Part shown: one piece after another, positions 37,255-47,319 of the stretch | How positions within the stretch are numbered: the first letter of the stretch is position 1 | Layout of the letters: every line of letters begins with the position of its first letter | Origin: Pseudomonadota bacterium | Lineage (GTDB): Bacteria; Desulfobacterota; Desulfobulbia; Desulfobulbales; Desulfocapsaceae | Assembly: GCA_018820855.1 (NCBI GenBank) | Contig: JAHJNL010000025.1 | Coordinates: forward strand, 19,948 to 83,947 | DNA length: 64,000 nt | Reading direction: 5' to 3' | Made by a program: the position numbers and the translations under genes | The notes under the pieces: model-generated | Told to the model about the DNA's origin: nothing | The model's input: only the letters and a program-made list of their open reading frames with translations | The model's database searches: none

Positions 37255-38796
37255 CTACAGGGCCAACTGATACCGTTTTATCTTTTTAAATAACCCTTGC
37301 CTGGTTACCTGTAAGAGCTTGGCAGCCTGTGTCTTGTTCCCCTCTGTCACATTGAGGGCCTTGACGATGAGTCTTTTTTCCAGGGCCATAACCTGATCCG
37401 GCAGTGAATACTCGTTCTCCAGTGCCTGCAGATCTCCCATGCGGCTGTCTGCGGCAAAGGAACGCAAGTCACGAGAACAGGTTTCCACCTCCATCAAAAG
37501 ATCATCTCCGGTCAAAGCCACCAAGCGCTCCACCTCTTTCAACAGCTGACGGACATTACCAGGCCAGGGATATTCTTCAAAGAGGGCCAGCAGCTTGGGA
37601 CTGAACCCAGCCACCTTCTTTGTAAATCGCCGATTGGTATCCTCCAGGAAAGAAAGGGCCAGGGGCAGAATATCCTCTCTTCGTTCACGCAGGGGTGGAA
37701 TCTCAATTTCCACCGAAAAAAGTCGAAAAAACAAATCCTGGCGAAAATTCCCCTTTTCCACCTCTTCTGCCAGGTTGCGGTTGGTGGCTGAAATGAGACG
37801 GACATCGTAAGGGATAATAACACTACTGCCAAGCCTGCTTCCCTCCTGTTCCTGGATAGCGCGCAGGAACTTGGGCTGCACCTTCAGAGGCATCTCACCA
37901 ATCTCGTCAAGGAACAGACATCCGCCTTCGGCCTCTTCAAAACGTCCCTTGCGACTCTGGTCGGCCCCGGTAAAGGCCCCCTTTTCATGGCCGAAGAACT
38001 CACTTTCCACCAATGATTCCGGGATACAGGCGCAGTTGACCGGCAGAAAGGCCTGTCCGCGTCTTTCTCCATTTTCATGGATCATCCTGGCCACAAGCTC
38101 TTTCCCGGTACCGTTCTCTCCCTGAATCAGAACGTTGACAGGGGTATTACGAACAACCCAGACCATTTCCAGTACCGCCCGCATAGCCGGACTCTCAGCA
38201 ATAAAGCGCCCTCCCCGCACTGACGTAAGCTCCAGGCGTGTGACTTCACTATCAAGCTCATCTGCGATTTTAAGAATTTTTTTATTCAGAAGGATCGACT
38301 CTATGGAGATGGAAAGATACCCTGTAATCTCTTCCAGTTCCTCCTGGTCATTCTGATCAAAAGATCCTTTCTCCTGACTATTCAAGAGCTGTATGACACC
38401 AATAACGCCATTACCGGTGACATTTTTTATGGGTGTACAGAGGGTATTACGGCTGTCAAATCCAGTCTGTTCATCTGCCTGCAGATGATACCCGGCCACA
38501 GTATGCAGATTGTTTTCGATAACACTCCTGCCACTGGCCATAACCTGGCCGACAATGCTCCCTTTCAAGGGAGCCTCGATAACATTTTTCTCAAGCCCGG
38601 TCCCATACATGGAAATCAGCGACCCGGTTCCTGTCTCATTGAGAAAGATGGTACAGCGCTCCACATGCATCAACCTGGGCAGCAGTCTGATATAAAACGT
38701 TACCAAGGAATTATACTCATCCATGGTCCAGCTGCCACTCACTTGGGAGAGCCTGCGCCTGAGTAAAGAGAGGTGGTTTCCCGATTCCATATCCAT
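37255..38796 (-). CDS. Sigma54-dependent transcriptional activator with GAF domain
   Basis: 513 residues from the ATG at 38796, with AAGGA about 6 nt before it. An N-terminal GAF domain (about 30-180) may sense a small ligand or redox state. The AAA+ domain has Walker A GENGTGKE, the sigma54-contact loop GAFTGA in EKGAFTGADQSRKGRFEEAE, Walker B GGCLFLDEIGEM, and the arginine finger region DLFFRL. A Fis-type HTH ends it (NKTQAAKLLQVTRQGLFKKI). There is no receiver domain, so activity is set by the GAF ligand. No -24/-12 promoter was recognised in adjacent DNA, so targets may be distant. Confidence 0.93.
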   Translation of the reverse strand: MDMESGNHLSLLRRRLSQVSGSWTMDEYNSLVTFYIRLLPRLMHVERCTIFLNETGTGSLISMYGTGLEKNVIEAPLKGSIVGQVMASGRSVIENNLHTVAGYHLQADEQTGFDSRNTLCTPIKNVTGNGVIGVIQLLNSQEKGSFDQNDQEELEEITGYLSISIESILLNKKILKIADELDSEVTRLELTSVRGGRFIAESPAMRAVLEMVWVVRNTPVNVLIQGENGTGKELVARMIHENGERRGQAFLPVNCACIPESLVESEFFGHEKGAFTGADQSRKGRFEEAEGGCLFLDEIGEMPLKVQPKFLRAIQEQEGSRLGSSVIIPYDVRLISATNRNLAEEVEKGNFRQDLFFRLFSVEIEIPPLRERREDILPLALSFLEDTNRRFTKKVAGFSPKLLALFEEYPWPGNVRQLLKEVERLVALTGDDLLMEVETCSRDLRSFAADSRMGDLQALENEYSLPDQVMALEKRLIVKALNVTEGNKTQAAKLLQVTRQGLFKKIKRYQLAL

Positions 38797-39178
38797 CAAT
38801 ATCCTTTATATCACAAAGAGCAAAACGAAAACTTAGTTCACAATCGCAAACTATCTTTACAAACAATAACTGTTTTATGCAACCGCCGCTTCTTTGTCAA
38901 GCGAATCCCCTTATCCACTGAATTTCACACTACGCTGCAGAGATGAACGTTTACAAAAATGATTCACACTATTACTGCCAATGGTGCAAACGGAAACTGA
39001 GTTGTCAATATTATGACCAGTCCTCGCCTGACAAACGCTTTCAACCAAAGGGCCAAAACCAATAACATATTGAATTAACAAAACAAACACAAATACACAC
39101 AAGGAGTGGTCCATTTATTGCTTATATTTTTACGAAAGGTTCTCATTAACTAATCTCTCCCATGCTAAGGAAACGCGA
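38797..39178. other. Divergent intergenic region, no gene seen
   Basis: 382 bp, AT-rich, between the sigma54 activator and the sigma-factor gene. It must carry both promoters. No hexamer pair, hairpin or small ORF is convincing. Confidence 0.4.
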
Positions 39179-40309
39179 ATGCGACACACATACGAGGAAC
39201 AGCAAGATAAAATCCCAAATAACGAGATTTCCGACCCACAACTTCACTCGATGGATGACAGACAACCGCCTTCTCTCGTTGAACAGGAGTTACAATCGAC
39301 AAAACTTCTCAACCATGAAGAGGAAATCAGATACACGAAAATAATTCGACAAAACTTCCACACAATCACCCTCAGCATCAGGGAAATCCAGTCCCCTTGC
39401 AAAAAACTGCGCACTCTGCAGAAGCTCGTGGACGGATGGGAGAAAAAAGACAACCCGATCAAGCCGGGGAAACGCCGTCTGTGTCACATGATCGCCACTC
39501 TGGAATCAGCCTGCAAAAAACTTCCGCAAGACGATAGCCTTGTCACCCTTTTGACACAGTGCAAAATGCTTGCCGCTGAAATCGAAACAGCCAAAGACAT
39601 CCTCATCACCACCAATCTACGCCTTGTCTGTTCCATTGCCAAACGCTATACCGACAGGGGCTTAAGCTTGGCCGACCTCACTCAGGAAGGATGTATTGGC
39701 CTGATGCGGGCAGTCTTTCGCTTTGACCATAACACCGGCAGACGCTTTTCCACATATGCCTCCTGGTGGATCCGACAGGCGATCACCAGGGCCATTCCGG
39801 AAAAGACCAGGACCATCAAACTGCCCGCCCACTTCCTTGTCTCCTGTAATCATTTCAACAAATCTTTCAGTGCGTTACATAAACAGCTAGGCAGGACACC
39901 GACCATAGGCGAATTATCAAAGACCACCTATATGCCTTATAACAAGATGCTCTCCATCATGGAGACCAGCAGAGAACCTGTCTCTCTTGAAGAGCCGATA
40001 GGAGATGACAGCCAGACCCTGATAAATATCATTGCAGACAAAAATTCCTGCTCACCTGCGGACATTGCCATAACAGCAGACCTCAGCAGACAGATAGAAA
40101 ATATACTGAACACCCTCAATGACCGCGAAGCTCAGGTCATTCGTCTCCGCTTCGGGATTGGGGTGAGCTGCGAATGCACACTGGATGAGGTGGGGAAACA
40201 ATTCAATGTCTCCCGTGAACGAATTCGTCAGATCGAGCAGGAGGCCCTGCAGCGCCTTCGCCACCCCAACCGGAGCGACCACATCAGATGTTTCCTGGAG
40301 AGTTGCTGA
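39179..40309 (+). CDS. RNA polymerase sigma70-family factor (RpoD/RpoS-like, group 2)
   Basis: 376 residues, ATG preceded by AAGGA about 7 nt upstream. Region 1.2-like sequence (LLNHEEEIRYTKIIRQN) is followed by a non-conserved segment, then region 2 (NLRLVCSIAKRYTDRGLSLA, DLTQEGCIGLMRAVFRFDHN, RFSTYASWWIRQAITRAI). Region 3 includes HFLVSCNHFNKSFSALHKQL. Region 4 has TLDEVGKQFNVSRERIRQIE, the -35-binding HTH. Region 1.1 of the primary factor is missing and the protein is short, so it is probably an alternative, stress- or phase-linked sigma factor (inference). Confidence 0.9.
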   Translation: MRHTYEEQQDKIPNNEISDPQLHSMDDRQPPSLVEQELQSTKLLNHEEEIRYTKIIRQNFHTITLSIREIQSPCKKLRTLQKLVDGWEKKDNPIKPGKRRLCHMIATLESACKKLPQDDSLVTLLTQCKMLAAEIETAKDILITTNLRLVCSIAKRYTDRGLSLADLTQEGCIGLMRAVFRFDHNTGRRFSTYASWWIRQAITRAIPEKTRTIKLPAHFLVSCNHFNKSFSALHKQLGRTPTIGELSKTTYMPYNKMLSIMETSREPVSLEEPIGDDSQTLINIIADKNSCSPADIAITADLSRQIENILNTLNDREAQVIRLRFGIGVSCECTLDEVGKQFNVSRERIRQIEQEALQRLRHPNRSDHIRCFLESC

Positions 40310-40337
40310 CCCTCCAGGACAGGGAGACCGAACCTTT

Positions 40338-41276
40338 CTACTCCAGAGCCAGTTCAAGAAGCCTGCTGATCAAAGTCGTAAAATCAAGCCCTGCGGCGGC
40401 AGCAGCCTGTGGAAAAAGGCTTGTGGGAGTCATCCCGGGAATGGTGTTTGTTTCCAGAAGATAGAGAAAGCCCTCAGGGGTCAGGATCATATCGGTCCGC
40501 GAATAGCCCCTGAGTCGAAGCGCCCTGTGGGCTGTAACGGCCAAAGCTTGAGCTTTGGCCGTTATGGCTGCATCGACCTCTGCCGGACAGATCTCTCGCG
40601 TTGCTCCCTCCTTGTATTTGGCGGTATAATCAAAAAATGCATACTCCTCACCAGGGATGATCTCCACCAGAGGAAGAGGTGTCAGTTCGTTATTCCCCAG
40701 CACCCCAACCGTAAGCTCTCTTCCCGCCAGAAACTGTTCCACCATAACTTCCGAATCATAGTCGTAGGCAAGACGTACCCCCTCCAGCAACTGTTTCTCA
40801 TCATGGGCAATAGTCATCCCCAGGCTTGACCCTTCACGGACCGGCTTAATCACCAGAGGTAGCTCAAGGGTCGCCAGCAGACGAGCGGGATCCTCACTAT
40901 CCTCGGGCCTTGCCATTTCCCACTCGGCCACAGGCAATCCGTGCAGGCGATAAAGTATCTTGGCCATATTTTTGTCCATGGCCAGGGCACTGCCCAACAC
41001 CCCTGATCCTTGATAGGGGATATCGAGGAGGTCAAGATAGCCCTGCATTGTCCCATCCTCTCCATAGTTCCCATGAAGCAGGATAAAAGCAACATCAATA
41101 GAGTCAGCGTCACGGGCCAGCAGGGCCAGATCGGTTTTCGGATCATACCTGCGGATATCATATCGTTCTCGATCTATAGCCGCTTCAAATCCGGCAGCAC
41201 CGGCCAGAGATACCTCCCGCTCTCCTGAGCGTCCACCGGCAAGCAGCGCCACTCGAATTTTCCTGTTCTTTTCCAC
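40338..41276 (-). CDS. ddl: D-alanine--D-alanine ligase
   Basis: 312 residues from a GTG at 41276, which lies 7 nt after AAGGAG; an upstream in-frame GTG at 41282 is too close to that site. ATP-grasp motifs are present: LLAGGRSGEREVSLAGAAGF at the N terminus, LHGNYGEDGTMQGYLDLLDI, YQGSGVLGSALAMDKNMAK, LVIKPVREGSSLGM, and the C-terminal LLETNTIPGMTPTSLFPQAA. It joins two D-Ala residues for peptidoglycan precursor synthesis. It is not embedded in a mur/dcw cluster here; the neighbours are a convergent sigma factor and a divergent oxidase gene. Confidence 0.95.
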   Translation of the reverse strand: MEKNRKIRVALLAGGRSGEREVSLAGAAGFEAAIDRERYDIRRYDPKTDLALLARDADSIDVAFILLHGNYGEDGTMQGYLDLLDIPYQGSGVLGSALAMDKNMAKILYRLHGLPVAEWEMARPEDSEDPARLLATLELPLVIKPVREGSSLGMTIAHDEKQLLEGVRLAYDYDSEVMVEQFLAGRELTVGVLGNNELTPLPLVEIIPGEEYAFFDYTAKYKEGATREICPAEVDAAITAKAQALAVTAHRALRLRGYSRTDMILTPEGFLYLLETNTIPGMTPTSLFPQAAAAAGLDFTTLISRLLELALE

Positions 41277-41712
41277 AACCACTCCTTCAATTCTTATTTT
41301 TTTGTAAAAAGCAAAAATGCTGAATAGCGAACAAGGGAGCAGACAATTGCGAAGCAGCTTGCCCCATCATCCGGCATCACCCATTCTGTGTATACGTTTT
41401 CTCAGAACCGCACGAGCCCCCTCCTCCCCACAACTCAAATTTGGCACAACGACCCTGCCTATAAGGATCCTCGTATTATTTACTGTGAGGAACATTGCTT
41501 TTTTTATTATATATAACGTACACCGCGGGCGCCACGACAACTCCTTGAAACTTCAGTTGGAGTGAACAGCGCACTCTGGAGTGCGGCCGATCTTTTTGCA
41601 GCAAATCACTCAAGGATGTCGACAAGTGCCCACTATTATACATCAAGGATTTGCCAACATCCAGGTAGACTGAGACTTCCTTGCTGTTTTTTTCCCTGTT
41701 GCCGGGTATGAT
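41277..41712. other. Divergent intergenic region with small palindrome, no gene
   Basis: 436 bp between ddl and the oxidase gene. CGCACTC-TG-GAGTGCG (41570-41585) is a compact 7-bp inverted repeat about 130 nt before the oxidase start and may be an operator. Nothing else could be supported. Confidence 0.4.
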
Positions 41713-43137
41713 ATGAACATGAATCCAGATCTCTTCCACAAAATTGCGGCAATAGTCGGACGTGAACATTGCAGCACCTCTCTCGAAGACCTGCACTGCT
41801 ACTCTTACGACGGCAGCAAGCAGAGCTTTCTTCCCGAGGCAGTAGCCCTGCCTGACTCGACAGAACAGGTCGCGGCTCTCCTGAAATTGGCCGATCATTA
41901 TGAATTTCCGGTGGTGGCACGTGGCGCAGGAAGCGGGATGACCGGAGGTGCGCTGCCCACAGCAGGTGGCCTGGTACTGGCATGCTCCCGCCTCAACCGC
42001 ATCCTCGAGATTGATGCAGACAATCAGATCGCGATTGTCCAGCCAGGCGTGATCACCGGAGAATTCCAGCAGGCACTGAAAAAATACAAGCTTCTCTACC
42101 CACCCGATCCGGCCAGCCTCAAGTTCTGCACCATGGGCGGAAATGTTGCCGAATGTGCCGGTGGCCCTTCAGCCATAAAATACGGAGTGACCAAAGACTC
42201 CATTATCGGCCTGGAGGTGGTGCTGGCAAACGGTGACATACTCACCACCGGTACCCGTACAGAAAAAGGGGTTGTGGGCTATGACCTGACCAGACTCTTT
42301 ATCGGTTCCGAAGGCACCCTCGGCATCGTCACCAAAATAATTACCAGACTCCAGCCTCTGCCTGAGTGGAAAGAAACCTTCCTCCTGCAATCCACCTCCC
42401 TGCAAAAATCCACAGAACTGGTGGCCAGAATCCTGCAGAACAACATTCTTCCCTGCACCCTGGAATACATGGATCGAACCGCCCTGCGAATTGTCTCCGA
42501 CCTCCTTCCCAAAGCACCTGCAGAAAACATTCAGGCCATGCTCATCATTGAAATTGATGGCAACAGGGAACATGTCCATGATATGGTGGAGCGCCTCAAA
42601 ACACTTACGCAACGCGAAACCCACTGCAGCCTGCAGCAGGCAATAAGCGAAGAGGACATCAGGGAAATATGGCAGGCCAGACGCTCCATTTCACCTGCCT
42701 GTTATAAGCTCAGTCCAGCCAAGACCAGTGAAGACGTTGTGGTGCCCAGGACACGTATCCCTGACCTTGTCCGCTTCTGCGAAACCTTGTCGCAACGGTT
42801 GGCACTCACAATCCTCACCTTTGGACACGCCGGAGACGGCAACATTCACGTCAACATCATGACAGCCGACCGCTCCCCCCAGGAATCAGCAAAATCCGCA
42901 GAGGCCAAGACACAACTCTTTCAGGAGGTCATTCGACTGGGAGGCACACTTTCAGGAGAACATGGCGTAGGAATCACCAAATCTTCTTTTCTCAGCCTTG
43001 AACTTGATACGACCAGCATCAGAGTAATGCGCAGCCTGAAAAATCTTTTCGACCCCAAAAATATCCTGAACCCCGGGAAAATATTTCCTCCTGAGAGCGA
43101 AAACGACACCGCTCACTTTTCAGGAAAAATCCATTGA
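41713..43137 (+). CDS. glcD: FAD-linked oxidase, glycolate/lactate dehydrogenase GlcD type
   Basis: 474 residues. The FAD-binding domain has VARGAGSGMTGGALPTAGGL, LYPPDPASLKFCTMGGNVAE, and LFIGSEGTLGIVTKIITRL. The C-terminal catalytic domain has LTFGHAGDGNIHVNIM and GTLSGEHGVGITK, the substrate and flavin contacts of the GlcD/D-lactate dehydrogenase group. It oxidises a 2-hydroxy acid, probably glycolate or D-lactate, passing electrons to an FeS partner. No GlcE/GlcF-like gene is adjacent. The -35 element of the rpsU promoter overlaps its stop codon. Confidence 0.92.
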   Translation: MNMNPDLFHKIAAIVGREHCSTSLEDLHCYSYDGSKQSFLPEAVALPDSTEQVAALLKLADHYEFPVVARGAGSGMTGGALPTAGGLVLACSRLNRILEIDADNQIAIVQPGVITGEFQQALKKYKLLYPPDPASLKFCTMGGNVAECAGGPSAIKYGVTKDSIIGLEVVLANGDILTTGTRTEKGVVGYDLTRLFIGSEGTLGIVTKIITRLQPLPEWKETFLLQSTSLQKSTELVARILQNNILPCTLEYMDRTALRIVSDLLPKAPAENIQAMLIIEIDGNREHVHDMVERLKTLTQRETHCSLQQAISEEDIREIWQARRSISPACYKLSPAKTSEDVVVPRTRIPDLVRFCETLSQRLALTILTFGHAGDGNIHVNIMTADRSPQESAKSAEAKTQLFQEVIRLGGTLSGEHGVGITKSSFLSLELDTTSIRVMRSLKNLFDPKNILNPGKIFPPESENDTAHFSGKIH

Positions 43138-43162
43138 CAGAAAGCTAACTTTTTCTTATATA
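43134..43162 (+). promoter_or_regulatory. Strong sigma70 promoter of rpsU
   Basis: TTGACA (43134-43139) and TATATA (43157-43162) are separated by exactly 17 nt. The -35 overlaps the stop codon of the upstream oxidase gene. The start codon of rpsU is about 100 nt downstream. Confidence 0.75.
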
Positions 43163-43264
43163 AAGAAGCTTATTGTTTTTACTTTTGTATTTTTTATTGA
43201 AAACCCGAGATACACATGCATCTCCGGCGTTTTTGCTAACTATATTGTTCTAACGGAGCCCCAA

Positions 43265-43456
43265 ATGATAGAAGTTGAAGTTCGAGGAGATCTTGAATAC
43301 GCCATCCGTCAACTGAAAAAGAAACTGCAGATTGATGGAATCAAAAGAGAACTGAAGCGTCGCGAGCAGTATGAAAAACCCAGTGTGCAAAAACGTCGCA
43401 AACAGGCAGAAGCTCGCCGTAAGCTTCGCAAGTTCAACCGCGTCAGACGGGGTTGA
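43265..43456 (+). CDS. rpsU: 30S ribosomal protein S21
   Basis: 63 residues, highly basic. The sequence EVRGDLEYAIRQLKKKL, then LKRREQYEKPSVQKRRKQAE and RRKLRKFNRVRR, is typical of bS21. It binds near the anti-Shine-Dalgarno region of 16S rRNA and helps initiation. It has a near-consensus promoter of its own and is followed by a Xer-type recombinase gene. Confidence 0.95.
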   Translation: MIEVEVRGDLEYAIRQLKKKLQIDGIKRELKRREQYEKPSVQKRRKQAEARRKLRKFNRVRRG

Positions 43457-43540
43457 AAGCAGGGTTAGAAATTTCCTAAAATGCCCTCTGCAGCTTGTAT
43501 GTAGCGGGCGTTTCGTTTTTCTTTCCCCCTTCCCCCCTAT

Positions 43541-44464
43541 ATTGCCATCGACACCACACGCCTCCCTCGAGAGTTCGTTTCCGCAAGAGAACTTTTTCTC
43601 CACTACCTGATCACGGAGAAACGTTTTGCCGAAAACACTATCAAGGCCTACGAGGCCGATATCGATTTATTTTTTGCATTTCTTCGGCAAAACGCAAAAG
43701 CAACATCCCTGCAGCAGGTCAAGACTGCACACATCCACAGCTTTCTGGAACAATGCCGGACCAGGCAGATTTCCCATCGCAGTAACGCCAGAAGGATGTC
43801 GGCACTGAAAAGTTTTTTTTCTTTTTTGTATACCCAGGGTCAGACCCGCACCAACCCTTTTAGCGCTGTCACGATCCCCAAAAGCGGGAGAACATTACCT
43901 CATGCCCTGTCCGTGGACCAGGTAGACAGACTGCTGACGCCGCCAGCTGTCTGCAGCCCTCTGCTACAACGCAATTACACCATGCTCCGGCTCCTCTATT
44001 CCACAGGTCTCAGGGTCTCGGAACTGGTCAACCTGCCCCTTGCTGCCTGCAATCTCTCTTCCTGTTTTGTCCGAGTCATTGGCAAAGGTGAGAAAGAACG
44101 ACTGGTCCCTTTCGGGATTCCAGCCAAGGAAGCCCTGGAGTCTTTCCTGCAATCTGGCCGTCCCCTGATCCTCAAAGGCAAACGCAGCAATACCCTGTTT
44201 GTCACCAGTCGCGGCAAGGCAATGACCAGGCTTCGTTTCTGGCAAATTATTAAGGAAGCAGCCCGTGCTGCAGGTATCCGGGAAAAACTCTCTCCCCATA
44301 CCCTCCGCCATTCCTTTGCTACCCACCTCCTGACCCACGGAGCAGACCTGCGTTCAGTTCAGCTCATGCTTGGCCACTCCGATATCGCCACTACTCAGAT
44401 CTATACCCATGTCGACGAAGAGAGATTAAAATCCATCCATAAAAAATTTCACCCACGCGGCTAG
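43541..44464 (+). CDS. xerC: Tyrosine recombinase XerC/XerD; start codon non-canonical or frameshifted
   Basis: About 307 residues if translation starts at ATT 43541. The N-terminal core-binding domain is intact ([32 protein letters not shown]), as is the catalytic domain with Arg in [14 protein letters not shown], Lys in [40 protein letters not shown] with His and the nucleophilic Tyr. The frame is open back to a TAG at 43502-43504, yet holds no ATG, GTG or TTG before residue 85. The ATG at 43796 would delete the core-binding domain. Either ATT/ATC is used, or an indel lies in the C-rich tract at 43524-43537 (another frame enters from TTG 43495). Xer proteins resolve chromosome dimers at dif. 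Confidence 0.8.
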   Translation: MAIDTTRLPREFVSARELFLHYLITEKRFAENTIKAYEADIDLFFAFLRQNAKATSLQQVKTAHIHSFLEQCRTRQISHRSNARRMSALKSFFSFLYTQGQTRTNPFSAVTIPKSGRTLPHALSVDQVDRLLTPPAVCSPLLQRNYTMLRLLYSTGLRVSELVNLPLAACNLSSCFVRVIGKGEKERLVPFGIPAKEALESFLQSGRPLILKGKRSNTLFVTSRGKAMTRLRFWQIIKEAARAAGIREKLSPHTLRHSFATHLLTHGADLRSVQLMLGHSDIATTQIYTHVDEERLKSIHKKFHPRG

Positions 44465-44655
44465 AAAAGACCTTTTATAATTGCCAGCAACAGAGACATC
44501 ATCCCTTCTCTACCTCTTTCAACTTTTGCATAAAATTCAGCATCGTGTCGGTCTGAGTTGACAGTTAATAGTGGATAGTGGATAGTAACAGCAGATCACT
44601 GACATTCGCGTTTGCTCTTTTACCGAAAACCGCACACTGAAAACTTTCCTGAACC

Positions 44656-47319
44656 ATGAAAGTCATCACAACTCACCTCAATGCAGACTTTGACGGCCTT
44701 GCTTCCATGATAGCTGCGCAAAAGCTCTATCCCGATGCGGTGATGTCCTTTCCCGGTTCCCAGGAAAAGAAATTACGTCAATTCATCAGCGAAACGCTTG
44801 ACTATCGGTACGAATTCGTAAAACTCAAGCATATTGATCTCACCCGGATTACCACCCTGATTGTGGTAGACACCCGCCAGCAGAGCCGCATCGGCGCCTT
44901 TGCGGAGTGTCTGAAAAATCCCGGCCTCTCTCTGCACCTCTATGATCACCATCCCGACACTCTCGACGTCATGCAGGGACAAGTGGAAAAACTTGCCCAG
45001 ACCGGTGCAACCACCACCATTTTCTGTCAGCTCTTCCAGGAAAAAAACATAGCCATCACTCAGGATGAGGCGACTCTCTTTGAGCTCGGTATATACGAAG
45101 ACACCGGCTCCCTCACCCATCTGACCACCAGGCCGGACGACCTGCTGGCTGCGGCTTGGCTTCTGGAACAGGGGGCGCAACTTGACATCATCTCCCAGTT
45201 TCTTTCCTATGACCTCACTTCGCGTCAGGTCAACCTGCTCCATGAACTGACGAAGACAGCACGCAGTTATATTATTTCCGGAACCGAAATTGTGGTTGTC
45301 AATCTCACCCTGCAGGAATACGAGGACGACTTTTCTCTTATTGTCCGCCGCTTTATGGTCATGGAAAACCTTGACTGTCTCTTTGCCCTGGTGAGCATGG
45401 AAGGACGCATCTACCTCATAGCCAGATCCCGTATCCCTGAAGTCAATGTGGGCAACATAGCCAGAGATTTCAACGGTGGCGGTCATAGCACAGCAGCTTC
45501 AGCTACTGTACGCAACATGAGCATGATAGAGGCCCAGGAGAATCTGATCCGCAGTCTGCACAGACACATCATGCCCCAGGCCATTGCCAAAGAGATGCTT
45601 TCTCAGCCGGCCATTTCCATTCCTGAAAACACCTCTATCCTGGAAGTCAACAATCTGCTCACCCGTTATAATATCACGGCCTTGCCTGTAGTCACAGCCA
45701 CCACTCCTGTCAAAGTGGTTGGCACCATCTCCCGTCAGCTTGTAGAAAAGGCCATCCATCATAACCTTGGCTCGTTTCCGGTCAGCGAATACATGGCCAG
45801 CGACATCGAAATACTGCCGCTCAGTGCCACTCTTGCAGACATCGAAGAATTGATCATCGAGCGCAGGCAACGCTTAATCCCCATCGTACACGAAGGTCGA
45901 CTCATCGGTGTTATCACCCGAACCGATCTGCTCAACATGCTGGTCAACGATCCCGGGCATCTTCCCCGAGATCTTCTCCATGAAAGCGAACAGCCGTCAC
46001 GGGAAAAAACCAGAAACGTCCTTCAGCTCATGAGCGGCTGCCTGGACCGCGGACTGATCATCTTCCTGCGAACCATTGGTGAAGTTGCCGAGTCCATTGG
46101 CTTCAAGGCCTATGCTGTAGGAGGATTTGTCCGGGATCTGCTCCTGAAACAGAAAAATCTGGATCTCGATATCGTAGTGGAAGGCGACGGAATCGTCTTT
46201 GCCAAAAAACTAGCGGAACAGATGGGAGGCAGGCTGAAAACCCATGATCGATTTATCACAGCCAAAGTAATCCTGCCCGACGGATTCAAAATCGACATAG
46301 CCACTGCCAGGCTCGAATATTACGAGTATCCGGCTGCCCTCCCTACCGTGGAACTCTCATCCATCAAGCTTGACCTGTATCGCCGCGACTTCACCATCAA
46401 TGCCATGGCCCTACAGCTCAACCCGGCCCAATTCGGAACCCTGATCGACTTTTTCAACAGCCAGAATGACCTCAAGGAGAAGTTGATCAAGGTCTTGCAC
46501 AACCTCAGTTTTGTGGAAGACCCAAGCCGCATATTCCGGGCCATCCGTTTTGAAAAGAGGATGGATTTCAAAATTGCCAGGCATACGGAGCGCTTGATTC
46601 AGGGGGCTGTAAAAATGGATCTGTTCGGTAAAAGCAATGATCCGCGCTTTTTCTCCGAACTGCAGCTAATCTTTGCTGAAGACAACCCTCTGCCGGCCAT
46701 CAAAAGACTAGCTGAGTTCAACCTCTTTCCGTTTCTCTGGCCCGACCTCAAGCCCAATCTCAAGATTGACCGGCGCTTTATGCACATCCTGACCCAGGCC
46801 CATCAAGCCATTTCCTGGTTCCGTTTCCTCTACCTGGAAGAAGAAATAGAGTCATGGCGCATCTATTTGCTGTCGATCATGGGCCGCTCCAAACCCAGAC
46901 AACTGGAGACCTTTTGTGAACGTTTTCATCTCCCGCAAAAGACGCGTGATGAACTGATTCGGCAAAAGGTAGCAGCCGACGAAGTGGCCAACCGCCTCCA
47001 TGGCCGCCCTCCGGAGAAAAACAGCCAGATACACCAACTCCTCGCCCCTCTCTCCAATGACGGCCTTCTTTACCTCATGGCCATTGCCAGAAAGAATGAG
47101 ATCAAAAAACTCATCTCACTCTACGTCACCTCCCTGCGCAACACCAAACCTCTGCTTAACGGTCAGGATTTAAAGGCAATGGGCTACATCCCCGGTCAAC
47201 AGTTCAAAAAGATGCTGAACGCTCTGACCAACGCCCGACTGGATGGTACAGTGCACCGCCTGGAAGACGAAAAAGAGTTTCTCACGAAGCACTTTCCGCT
47301 GCAACAAATCACTTCCTGA
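44656..47319 (+). CDS. cca: DHH-CBS-poly(A) polymerase fusion: tRNA nucleotidyltransferase
   Basis: 887 residues in three parts. A DHH/DHHA1 phosphoesterase-like domain covers 1-310 (THLNADFDGLASM, VVDTRQQSRIG, LYDHHPDTLD, FNGGGHSTAASATV). Two CBS domains follow at about 315-435 (ISIPENTSILEVNNLLTRYN and RLIPIVHEGRLIGVITRTDL). The C-terminal class II nucleotidyltransferase has AVGGFVRDLLL, NLDLDIVVEGDG, and RRDFTINAMALQL, plus RNA-binding helical domains (EDPSRIFRAIRFEKRMDFKI). This arrangement is known in several deltaproteobacteria and Aquificae for adding C or A to tRNA 3' ends. Its 3' end overlaps the convergent importer permease gene by 11 nt. Confidence 0.93.
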   Translation: MKVITTHLNADFDGLASMIAAQKLYPDAVMSFPGSQEKKLRQFISETLDYRYEFVKLKHIDLTRITTLIVVDTRQQSRIGAFAECLKNPGLSLHLYDHHPDTLDVMQGQVEKLAQTGATTTIFCQLFQEKNIAITQDEATLFELGIYEDTGSLTHLTTRPDDLLAAAWLLEQGAQLDIISQFLSYDLTSRQVNLLHELTKTARSYIISGTEIVVVNLTLQEYEDDFSLIVRRFMVMENLDCLFALVSMEGRIYLIARSRIPEVNVGNIARDFNGGGHSTAASATVRNMSMIEAQENLIRSLHRHIMPQAIAKEMLSQPAISIPENTSILEVNNLLTRYNITALPVVTATTPVKVVGTISRQLVEKAIHHNLGSFPVSEYMASDIEILPLSATLADIEELIIERRQRLIPIVHEGRLIGVITRTDLLNMLVNDPGHLPRDLLHESEQPSREKTRNVLQLMSGCLDRGLIIFLRTIGEVAESIGFKAYAVGGFVRDLLLKQKNLDLDIVVEGDGIVFAKKLAEQMGGRLKTHDRFITAKVILPDGFKIDIATARLEYYEYPAALPTVELSSIKLDLYRRDFTINAMALQLNPAQFGTLIDFFNSQNDLKEKLIKVLHNLSFVEDPSRIFRAIRFEKRMDFKIARHTERLIQGAVKMDLFGKSNDPRFFSELQLIFAEDNPLPAIKRLAEFNLFPFLWPDLKPNLKIDRRFMHILTQAHQAISWFRFLYLEEEIESWRIYLLSIMGRSKPRQLETFCERFHLPQKTRDELIRQKVAADEVANRLHGRPPEKNSQIHQLLAPLSNDGLLYLMAIARKNEIKKLISLYVTSLRNTKPLLNGQDLKAMGYIPGQQFKKMLNALTNARLDGTVHRLEDEKEFLTKHFPLQQITS

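Noticed and set aside
44565..44590. Short tandem ATAGTGG-like repeat before the tRNA nucleotidyltransferase gene
   Set aside because: Only two or three short units; simple-sequence repetition with no evident role.
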